Source: Todiramphus chloris collaris
Lineage: Eukaryota; Chordata; Aves; Coraciiformes; Alcedinidae
Length of the DNA stretch: 64,000 nt
Assembly (NCBI GenBank): GCA_025345505.1
Contig: JANVCC010000121.1
Location: 68,350 to 132,349 of the forward strand
Direction: 5' to 3'
The position numbers and the translations under genes were made by a program. This document shows positions 48,901 to 60,900 of this stretch, piece by piece; the stretch's first letter is position 1, and the number at the start of each line of letters is the position of its first letter. The notes under the pieces are model-generated. The model worked only from the letters and a program-made list of their open reading frames with translations. It did no database searches and had not been told where the DNA came from.

Positions 48901-51900
48901 TGTACTCTACCTGTTCTGAAACAACCATTCGTAATGCATTTTACATCACACAGTTCCGTTCCAGTAAATGCCAAAGGCACACAGCCACTTACCCAGTGAG
49001 CCCCGCTCTTGTATACAGAAAAGTGCTCGTCAGCTCTACTTGGTGCTGGCCAGGCCACACCCAGACCCCCGTGTCCAGTTCTGGTCGCCACAACTCAAGA
49101 AAGACATGGACAGAGTGGAGAGGGTTCAAGGGAGGGCCCAGGAGGGCGCTCAAGGGTCTGCAGAACCTGCCCTGTGAGGCAAGACTGAAGGAGGCGGTCT
49201 CTTCTCCCTGGAGAAGGCTCAGGGCGACCTCATCACAGACCTCCAGTACTTAAAGGACAGCTATGAAGAGAACAGAGGGTCTCTTCACAAGAGCTGCCTG
49301 GAGAAGACAAGGGGCAAAAGGCGCAAGTTGCACCAGGAGAGGTTTCATCTTGATACAAGAAAGAATTTTTTTTTACAATCAATCACTGGAACAACCTTCC
49401 CAGGGACATGGTGGAGTCACCATCACTGGAGATTTTCAACTCGTGGCCGGACAGAGTGCTAGATGATCTCATCTCATCTCATCTCCCCTTCCTGCGAAAG
49501 GCTGAAGCCCATGATCTTTTGGGGTGCCTTCCAATCTGGGCTCTTCTGTCATTATAATAAAAACATTACAGCAGATAAACCAGAATTTGAGCTATGTCAT
49601 AAACATTTGATGGCAACATGACCAAGATATATGAGGAATATCCTCCGAAACCAACTAATTTAAACAACAAAATAATTGCCTTTTAAAATTGGTACCGAGT
49701 AGCAGAAATACATGTTCATTCTGAGGAAAGACACAGGTCCTGATAGCTTGAAACAGACCTTCTTAAATGGTGAAACAGCAGTCAATGTGAGCATCTGGAG
49801 TGTTGGTGGCAACACCGTACTACCTACAGATGCTTGTGAAATGGTGGCAAAGGACTCCAAACACCGCAAAGACTGGGAAAATCCTACTAGTCGCTCTGCA
49901 TGCATTTAAGACAGCCTCCCGATTAAAACTGGCAAACTTAAAGAAAACACCACTTCTTAACAGGAGCACTAAACTATGGATTCTGTGATTCAATGCAATG
50001 CAATAGTACTTCTTAAAATCGTATTTGAGTCTTTTTATAATCCAAGTAAATTAACAAAAGAATACAATTATAAGCACATCTAGAGGGAAAGAAAACCAAT
50101 GCAAGATACTTAATTCACAAAGTTGACCAGAAACCACGCAGCAGATCCAAGCGCGATTCAAGAAATCTTCTGCGCTTTTCGCGTGTGAAGGATCTGACTC
50201 AAATGGGGACCTTAATCTTTCAGTTTTCTCTAATGAAAATGATGGGAATCTGAAACAAGTTTTAGATTGAATGCTGGTATTTCAAAGCCTCTCAGGGAAG
50301 GCACCATCCTGAATTACTACAAGGTATCACTTGCCACTGGGTGGAAATGTCTTACTCTGGTACCAGACACAGGAAGTTTGTTGCCATGTTGCTTTAATGT
50401 AGGTTTAAACATCAGAAAGGATGAATCTCCTGCGATAAATTGAATTCTTCTGAAATCTGGTTATTATATTACATGGTACCTTGTTTCTCTCATCTGCTTT
50501 TTATTTTCTCGAGTCTGCAAGGTGCTTAAATGTCCCAGTGTGCCCTGTGTACTCCAGAGAAACAACGTGGAGTTAAAGAGTTACTCTCAGCACTGCACTT
50601 GTACCAACAGAGAAGAAAGAAGATGGAGGAAAAAGGTCTGCCATGAGAAAGCATAAGGCTAAGACCAATGAGACTGGAAACTGATTTTCATAAGCATCGG
50701 CACCTGCAGCTCCCACTAGGTTCAGTGGCGGCCCTGAATGTTCAACGTCTTTAAAACAAGGACTCCAAGTTCCGACCTGTGCCCTGTGTTACCATCTTCA
50801 GTAAACCACCATGCTTATACACAACTGTCCTAGCTCCAGAATGGAACCGGGTCTGCTTTAATCCAGAAGAGAGAGATTATGAATGGGAAAAAAAGTTTAC
50901 ATAAACAACTCTATAAATGCATCTATTTTGATTGGGGAGGCAAGGCCAGGAAAGGTTTCAGGCCAGCACCTCTCACTTAATAACACACTGGGATTGCTCT
51001 CCTTGATTGTTGTACGGAAGCAAAGACCTGCCTCACCACTCTCAAAAGCTATGGTTTTCAGGAAGAAAAATCTAGGAGATAGAAAGAGCAGAACAGAACC
51101 TGCAGGAAAGCCAACACCTGACAAACAAGCTGTTGCCTGACCAAAAGAACAGGGTACCACAGGCGAATGTAGCCTGTGAGGATCGCCTGAGGTGAGCCCA
51201 GAGACGACAACTGCCACCTCTAAAAGCATCTCTCACAAGTACACACCCTGACCCCTGTAAACTGATGGCACAGTCACCAATATTCCGACTGCACCCAGAC
51301 GAGTATCTCTGATGACAAAGAAGGCTGGAAAAAACCCAACCAACCAACCCACCCACCCACCCACCCCACTTTTCCCCTCCTGGGTTTTTTCTGGTTGAAA
51401 AAACGTATGTTATGAAAAATCCTGATGAGCCTTAGCAGGTCTTTTTGGGAATCATGTTATCTTAATTCACAGTAAAAATGCAGATGAGCTAAGCAGTGAA
51501 GTAACACACTAGCTGTCTGTCCCACTCATTTTGTAATTACTGTATTGCTCTCCTGTAGCATGCAGCATTTAAAGAACTGCCAGGGCTATCTTCATGGAAA
51601 TGTAACCTTTGCCAAATAAATTGCCAGCCAGAAACTCAGGAAAACATTAGGTGAACTCCACTCGTTAACAGCAGGATGACAAACCGCTGGCTGGACAGTA
51701 CGTGACTGTTAAGATTACAAGCACAGGACAGAATGCAATTTCACAAGTTGTTAAAACGCGGGCAAGTGCAATAGAAGATTAATTTTGCTTACTTTGGTTC
51801 GCCTATCTTGATACCCGGGTGTTGTGTATAGGCATGGGAGTGTGTGCTGGGAGCAGATTTGAATGCCATGGGACAGATAGGACACTTGTAAAAGACTTCA

Positions 51901-54900
51901 CAGTGGCAACCTTGAATATGAGACTTGAGCGCCGCCACGTCAGAGTACACAACATTGCAATGCAGGCAGCTGCAAAGAGAGCGGAAAAGAGTCAGTTCAG
52001 CCTCGCCGAAAGCAGCACTGAACGAAACGGAATCAACGTTGATTTTCAAGCAAGTGGGAGAGACAAACACATACATACAACCGGATAAAGGGATGTTATT
52101 CCGTCAGTTTAAACAATCCAGTAAGAATCAACATAAACAGAGATTTGCATATTAGAAAGTAAGAAAAAGAATTTCCCAAATTTAATTTGAAAATCTAAGA
52201 GAGATGAAGTCAGAACGTGTTTTTATGGCATTACAACAAAACAGATAGAAGGGTCTACAGGGAAACACTTTGATTGATTGTAAAAAGAATGTGTAAATCC
52301 TCTGCCAATCTGTAAAGAGATTTTGCAAAATCCAGTTTTATCACATGCAGCGGATTGTATGAGGTACACCACAGCAATTTGGAAACTACTACCGCAATGC
52401 AAAACCAGTAAGGAAAACATTTTCACTATTTCCCTTGGTTAGATTTAATGAAGACATACTGGTAGTGATTTTCTGTATAGGTAATCAAATCAGCAATTGG
52501 ATTTAAAAAACAAAACCAAGTAATTTAAACTCAGGACAATGAAACTGAATCTCTGCAATTAGATCCATCTATCAGATTGGAATTCTGAAAATATTTTTCA
52601 AAAACATACTTCCGCTGTGTTGAAAGTTTGTGACCTTTCCGCATCTATTCTAAAACGGAACGATTAAAAAAATGAATTAATATTACTACAAAAGAATTTC
52701 TATAACACAACGGTCCCTTTTAGTGCCATACATCTCCAGCACCAAATGCTACCAAAGAGGTTCGAGAACATACTGCAATAAGCAATTACAAAATAAGCTG
52801 TCAAATGAACGGGTTTCTTATTGGCCAGCATTTTGCAATGTAAACACAGAAGGCCTCTACCCTTCCGAAATTTAATTTTGGCATCTACCGTGGTAGTATG
52901 ATTGTTTCCATATAAACATCAAACTGCTTTTCGATACTCTTTTAATGCCCCGAAGGCAGCAATAAAGCAGGAAATACATTTCATTCAGGAAGCCCATTTT
53001 CCTTTGAAAATGTATCACATTTCAGTTTTATGAAATGTCATCCTTTATTTTCTGTAGCACTTCATTTACATTCTTACCACTATTAATCAAGTTTATATCT
53101 ATCTAGTCTCTGCTTAGCAATGCATTTTCTAAAGTAAATGGTCCTTGTCTTGCTTGGGTCTGTTAAGATCTTCTCTGCTAACAGAGAGGCAAACATTTCA
53201 TAGCAGTACAAAGCACAATCCTCTCCTACAAAGCACCTCCACTCCTAAGGTGTCACTTGAAGAGAGTTGGGTGGCATTTCTCACCTCCCCATCTCACCCT
53301 ATCTAGACTTCAATCTCTAGCGATGTGACATATCAAGTGATCTGCAGTATCCACCACTGTACATTGAAGTGGTCCTTAAGGACTGAGCCTTCCCTTCTGG
53401 GACTGCTGTAACAGCTTTCTTGGTTTTAACTTGGAAGGATGCAAATAAACTCAGGGTTGACATTTTCAGCTTATTTAGTTCAGACAACCAGCATAAAAAT
53501 CGCTGAAATCAAACTGAACTCCCTCACAGAGGTACTTTGGCAAGTCAGGACAGGGCCTGATGCTCCTCGGGCAAATACTCCATGGTGCTCAGTAGATGCT
53601 GAGGACTCTTATGAAGGACACTAACTTTCCCAGATAGTGCTCTTCTTTGCCTAGGTAGCTTTGGCTTAGTCTCACAATATACAGAAATTCTGACTTAGTG
53701 TGACATGAGATATTTATGACACATCTTGAGAAGTTCAGTAACTTCAGTCTACATTCACAGTGTAGGACTTGGGAGTCTTCTGGTGCTAGTGGTGTGGGCC
53801 AGGAGTGACTGAAGATGATTCCATGTACAAATCCAAGAGACACAGACTAGAGGGAAGAGAAGTATAGTGGAGGTAGCAGATGGAAGAAATACAGGACAAG
53901 AGAGACTACTGCTTGGGAAAAAAGAATAAAAGAGAGGAACCCAAAGAAACACAAAGAGCTGCAAGTTGTGTCAGGCCATGGATTCAACCTGGAAACAGAC
54001 TGCACAGCAGCAGACTGGCTGCAGTGAGAACACTTCCTGCCCTTAGTGGGAAATTTCACAGCCGTCCTAGTCAAGGGACTTGTAGCACCTTAAGGGGGAA
54101 GCAGCTACCTACTGGTAAGATTGTAAATCACCCTTCTCCAGCCAGCCAGGATGAAGCGGCAATGCTTTAGGATTGCCGAGCAAAGCTCGGCCGTTCGGGT
54201 GGCTCTTCTGATCTCTTACTGTGCTGCCTGCCATTCAGTGCCAGTAAAATTCTAAGATAAAACATTTCCATTAAATGCCTCCTATCCCCATTTTCTCAGC
54301 AAGATGCCATTACAGAAAAATAAAAGGGAAAGTGAAGAGTAGCAAAGAACCAAAACAACCCCAGGCTGTTTGAATGAGAAATGTAATTTTCAAGCAATGT
54401 AAAGTTGAAGAATCTCGAGTCCCCACAGCCACGAGAGCAGCCAGACAGGTACAGTACACCTGTCAGGATCTTGACAGTAAATTCTGGCAGTAAATACTGA
54501 AAGTTACTGTTCTACCAGGGAAAACAAGCTAAAATTCCATGTTTTGCAAAAACTCAAAAAGGTTTTTTTAAGAACCTGAAATAAAAAAAAATAACATCTG
54601 AATTCTCTAGACCCTCTAAACTGTAAAGTCCTGAACCTGACATTTTATGGCTGAACGAGATTAGTTAATATTCTGATTTAAAACCATGTAACAGCGGATG
54701 CCCAAAACAAAGCAAGAGTCCTAATGTGGTATTTATTCCACAATTTGTAGTACTAATAGCATTGTTGCCATGACAACCATAAACCCATGAAGCTGTATTC
54801 TACAAACAATGCTTATGAAAATGGAAAATCACTCTTAAAAGCATAAATTAGACATAAATTGACAACAAAATCATTATACTGACCGAAAACCAACTCTTCG

Positions 54901-57900
54901 GGTATAATGCAGGCAGTTCTTAGTGACATGAGTCTGGAAGTGGACAGATCTGCAGATTGCTCCACATTCAGGACACGTGTATGGAGATTTATGCTGATGA
55001 ATTCTCTGGTGTGATGCAAAACTGCACTGGTTAGGAAGCAGCATCTGGCAGATATTGCATGTCTTCTAAACGATAAACCAAAATAGATGAAACAAAAGGT
55101 TTGGTTCAGCTACACGTAACGTCTTGTGTCAAATACTGTAATACATCAAATAAAAGGTTAAATGCCATGACTGTGATGTGAACCAAAAGAAGTCGGCAAG
55201 TACTACATGCAGGCCCTACTGCCAAACCTCGTAGGACAAGACTGGCAGGTACTGGCACTCAGAGAGAGCGGCATTCTGGGCTGTCCCGACACAGCAAAGC
55301 TCTTTCGTATACTACTGACCACGGGAGATGCACGTTGGTTTACACACACTTTACTTAGGTGCCTCACAAGGTTACCTTAATAGTGCGAGGATATTCCTAA
55401 GTAAAACTTGGGAATCAAACTAAACAGTTTTAATTCAGTGCACCACATAAAGTTAAAAAACCCAAACCCAACTAATACACCATCCTCGCTTTCCTCGATC
55501 CCTGCTCCTGATGAATTCTTATGGCAATGTCCGTAATACCAACAATGTGGAACATCACCGAGCAGAAAGTGCACGGATAATTTCAGTATGTTTCTCAGGC
55601 TAGACTACAACATCTGCATTCTCTCCATGTACTGGGCATCTGAGTCAAAACTAGAGACATGTAAAATATTTATGGTTTTTCTTTGCAGGGCAATCTTTCC
55701 ACATGCAGGTGTAACGTACTCAACTGATTCTTTCCTTGTATTTTCTTACACAAAAGTAATTTTTAAAAATCTTTAACTGCCAAATCGGAAACACTGCAAT
55801 TCTTTGGGTGCTTTGTGCCATTTTTGGGATGAAATGCAAATGACACAACCCAGCTGTAAACAGGCTTCACGTCTGCCCACAGTTGCTTTCCATCACTGGA
55901 GGGCACAAAGAGCCAAACCCGTAAAAGCATTCCAGAAATCGTTTGCAGTGATAGATCTCTAAAATCCCCAAGCAGGCAGCTGACATGTTGCGTGGAGCTA
56001 CAATTCTGTTTAACTTTGACCACGGAAGCTGCTTCACTGACTTCAACGGAAATGCTCATGGTCTCAAAGTCAAGCACAAATACAAGTCTTTGCAGAGCAA
56101 GCCTTTAACTCTACTTCATTTCATAGGACTTTGCAAGGCTTTTCAAACTATTATTATTTCTTATGACTCGGGACTTATGAATCTCACTGGTGACTTAGGA
56201 AGGTTTAAAAACAAAACCAAGATTCCTTCATGACATGGGTATTTCACACGAGATTTGTCTATTTTTAGCAATGTCATTGGTAAGAGTCTCGCGGATGTAG
56301 TGACACGTACATTTTGCAAGAATATAGAAGAAAACAAGATTGACAGAGCTGCATTATGAATTACTTGCTAGCCTATGTATGAAGGAATCCTGAAACAAAC
56401 AAATAAGAAAGAATCCTTTTCCTCGTGGTAAAATGGTTTCTTACTAAGAAACAGGCGCTTGACAGAAGTCACCCCCTTCCTCCAATTTAGGCAACTCTCC
56501 TCTAAATCTCTTTTTAAAAACCAGCAAGATCCAGAACATATCATAGCAGTATCAAAGCTCCCATCATTGAAGAAACAGTACAGCGTTACCAACAGATGTC
56601 AAAGGAGTCCTACTTACTGGTATTAGCAGCATGCCAGTAAAAAAACCCCAACCCTCTTCCCATTTAATCAACAGGAGACAGGCGCTAAACGGTAGATGGA
56701 AGGAAAAAGCCTTTATAGTCACTGCAAAAAAGATTTTTCCCCTAATAGAACACTGTTTAATAACGCCTTCGCATTTTCACAAAATTACTGATATTCTAAG
56801 AACACATATATTCTTGTATCACCATCTGTACATCTCCATTTGCCTTCTTTTTCCAAAACAGTTTAATCTAAATGCTTTTTTTGAGGGCACATGCAAACGC
56901 TTTGCTCCTGTTTTTAAAAAGCAGTCATTTTAAGTAAAAACGTTAATATGAAACGTGTTGCGGTCACACACGCAGAATCAAGAAGTGTATTTTCATGGGG
57001 TTCCCTTTTAATGTTTCCTTTGGGGAAAAAGGTGGCCTGCTGCGTTTGAACACTGTCTCCATCCACCCACAGTTCTCAAATATCCTGATGACAGCAAGAT
57101 GGCAAAGTGCAGAACATTAAAATAGAGGAAGTTAAGCAAAGAAAGTCTACCATCGCTCATCTTCAGGTTCAGTATTAGCACTACTGACAGCCTAAAAGAT
57201 CAGCAGATAGCACAGATAGATTTACCACCCCTGTGGAGGTCTTTGCCTGAGGTCAGCTCTCTCTGGGGAAGCTGAACTATCACCCTGGTTAGAGCCTTTG
57301 TGACACAGGAGTCTGAACGCACGCTCAGACACGTACAGATATATATTCACTTTGAAATGCCAAATATTCCTTCGGTTGACCCAACGGCAATGGCCGGAAC
57401 CACCAACTCCTGCCCTGCAAACTGAGTGGGACTGGTTTGGGCTGTTAATTTTGTCTTCAGCTCAGGCCCAAAGGCAAAATCCCCCCTAACAAGAACTAAT
57501 TAAATAAAATAAGCTTGCCACAGAGGTAGCGGCTTCAGTACCACTCCTAAAATTTATCTTTTGCCACTTAGGTATTAATAAAGCAGCAATCTAGTACTGC
57601 AGGATCTGCAGCACTACGGGATTATGTAAGAAAAAGGCAAAATAGAACTTCTTACTCCAATAACAGAAGCAAACAGGGTTTTGGTAGCCCTTCCAAAGCT
57701 TCTCATCTGCAGCATTACAGGAGGGAGCTGGGATGCTGTGCCACAGCAGAGCCATACAACATTCTAACCCCAGCTGAGTATTAGCTCCCTGACTTTGCAC
57801 CAAGCAGCCTGCAAGATTCATCTGTAATAGCAGTGATGCAGACTGCCACAAACCACCACTACTGCTACTTGTTAAGGTGACTGGTGTGCTATTTTGAGTA

Positions 57901-60900
57901 CAGTAAAATATTTAATTGTCACTGATTACAGTAGAACAAGAAGAATCTACTGTGAAATTCAGCATGTTGGCTCACCGTTTTATTTTGGGCTTAAGGTGCC
58001 ATTAACTTCCAGCTCTCTCATTCCAACCCATACCAAAATAAAACAGTTTGTGAAAATCATCACCTGTCTGCATTTAAAGTCAAAGTTTCAGAAAAATAAG
58101 GGTTAGGAGAAAAAATGGTGGACGTGGAAAATAAAGATATACAAGAACTATAACTATAAAGGGAAATGAGCTATGTAGCTTCCATGGGAGCAATACACTT
58201 TTATCTGTAAATAAGATCAACATTAACATTCATTAGCCCAGGGTTGCTCCTTCCCCCCCCCCCCCCCCCCCCAGTAAATAGATGAGGGTTTTATTCAGCC
58301 AGGAAACCTGTCAGTGAGTGGTCCCATTCCCTTTAACAGGAATGTTAATGGAAGTAAACTCCTACAGAAAGGTAACAACTTTATAGGGAACATCTTTTAA
58401 TTGCTAGGGCTGTTTTACTATTGTTTATTTTAAAATAAACATTCTAACTTTATAGCAGGAGTTTAAGAAGAAAAAGTAACAGATATTTACTGCTTACTCA
58501 TTGAAAACATAAAACAGTACACAGATTTCCACTTCAAGAGCAATGAGATAGGCACTGTAAAGAACAGTGAGCTGCAAATAGTAACTTTTTTTCCTATTAT
58601 TTGTTTGCAAAATCCAAATGTTTATTTTTATTCATCCTTCCAGAGTTAAAATATCATTTTCCTCTAACTTTCCTGTCTTCTCCCCCCTAATAATGGTAGT
58701 TTTACAACAAAAAGCCAGTGCCAACACTAAAAAACAGAAGTGAGAGTAGTTCCTGTCCAAGCTGTACAAGGGGTAACACGTAATGAAAAAGTACCAAAAT
58801 ATTTATTAATAAATGCCTATACAGAGTCTTTCTTCAGCAAACATTACCCTCACAGCAATGCTTGGGATCAAAAACCAGACAAAAAGGTAGCTTATCAAGA
58901 AAGCAGGATCTAGTTTGCTCTCACCAAAGCAACTGCGCAGTTAAACAGTTTCTATGCTGGGCTTGCTTTTCAATACGGCTACAACACTACAGTATGTAAT
59001 AAAATTCAGTGTAAAAAAAAAAACCCAAAACCAACAGCACAGAATTAATTGAAAACTGCTGTTTGATGTACGAAAAGGACTAGGAAAAATATTTAATTAT
59101 TTTTTTAGAGGTTATGTCAACAAAGAACATTTAAAACTACTTAAGACTGTTCTTTTGAAAGGAATGTGAAAACAGCTTCCTTTCCTCCAGTGCTTTGCAG
59201 GAATAAGACTCGTCTTCTTTTGCTTCAAGCCTGGAGGTCCATGGCCTAGTAAGCAGGGACTGGGGCCTTGTTGATACACAAGTTCTTAAAGAGAGCAAGT
59301 TTCCACAAGAAACACAAGCACATTGATATGTAGCAGGTGATGCTGTTTTCTGCATCTCTATGAGCCTTTCTCCCTGAACAACAGTTATTGATCTGTGTAC
59401 CTGTACTTATCTTTCCACCTAACCGCAGTTAGACCTCAGCACTCTATGAAGATCTCAGCTGCTTTCCTGTAGTAAACAACCGGGACATGGAGAGAGAGCA
59501 GCAACAGGGCAAAAAACTCGGTCAGAGGTAGCTTGAAAGGGCAAAAGGTGCCTCTACACAGCTTACGTCCCCCTGTAGGAAAAAGCCCCCACAGAGCGCA
59601 GGTGGATCACTTTATCCTTGTTCTTCTCTAGTATTTTTCATTTTATCCTTACCTCATCCTCCCAACCTACTCTCAGTGTATTTGTCTGTCTTTCATCCAC
59701 TTGCTTTATCTTGGTGCCTTCTTAATTGCTTGATTTTATAGTACCAAGAACAACAGGCTTTTCCCAAGGACTACTGGATCTTATCATACCAAAGGATATC
59801 ATTTATAATGTAATTATTATACCAATGGATCTGTTATGGAAAAAAAAGATATCTAACACCAGTAAGCACCAGCAAAGCAGCCAGCTAAAGAGCAGTTACT
59901 GAGTGTGAAGTAACTCAAGAGCTGGTATACTCGTGCTCAGCCATTAGATACTGTTGAAAAAAGCAGTGAGATCCAAGGATGGAAGACATTCTGCTAACTC
60001 CTTTCTGGCAAAAACCTTAAACAAACTTGCGTTAGGTAGGCACATCTGTAGCATCTTAGAAACAGAAATTCACTCGTGGCATTTTACTGCGAATCCAGGC
60101 AATTTCAGCCTAAAGCCACCAGCCAGTCAGTACAGCAAAAGCCACGTAATCCATACACTCAAGACTATTTCCACGTCCAAATCTCATTACATTACTGTCT
60201 GTAGCAGTGGGTGCAGGGTAACCACTTCATAGCCACTGAACAGGTCTTAAGTATAGTAAATAGACGCTGAAAGGAACCTGTCTGTGCTTCTGTGACTGGT
60301 GTTTTTTTCCCTAACTGCAGGACTTGAAAACCTTCATCCTGTACATTGCTGTGCATTTCCCAGGAATATTCCTGTCTTGACCTGCCTGATTACGTTTGCA
60401 GGTTGTCAGCTTCCTGCATAGCAAGAAGCTGCAAGACCAAGCTCAACTGAATGCTTTGAAACACACCAGAATCCCTTTTAATTGGCACGCCCCAACAGGA
60501 ATCCAACTACATCATTTAATGAGTGATCTTAGCTCTTGCAGGATTATAAAATACATCGCACACTGATTAATATTAACTTTATTGAATGAGGTGTTTCTTT
60601 CAGGTTAGGCCATGTACATTAGTAAAGAATTTTAAAATGGCTTGTAAGTCTTAACTCGGTAGCAATCGTTAAGAGGAAAAGAAAAACAACGTGAGTAAAG
60701 AGTGGTCACACGGCAAGAAACACATGCTAGTGAGCAGCGCTTCTCGCTGCTGCTGAAGGAAGAGCTGAAGCGAACAGCACGTGCATCCTTTTCAACAGAA
60801 CCAGTGTGCCATCGACTCACTGCCTAGAGTCCCTGCGGATGAGAGCAATGCCTAGCTCACGGTGCTATATGAAAAGAATAAAAACTTAAGACAAATTAAG

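Larger units (their letters stand above)
45524..51792 (-). other. ZNF532: ZNF532 intron 3
   Basis: A 6.3 kb intron. It holds an AT-rich low-complexity block, a 19-base poly-C run, two oppositely oriented CR1 fragments and an (ACCC)n microsatellite, all listed separately. No extra exon is recognised. Confidence 0.85.

Noticed and set aside
48170-49560. Open frames inside the CR1 fragments as possible genes
   Set aside because: They are remnants of truncated retrotransposon copies and UTR-derived sequence without an intact ORF2.
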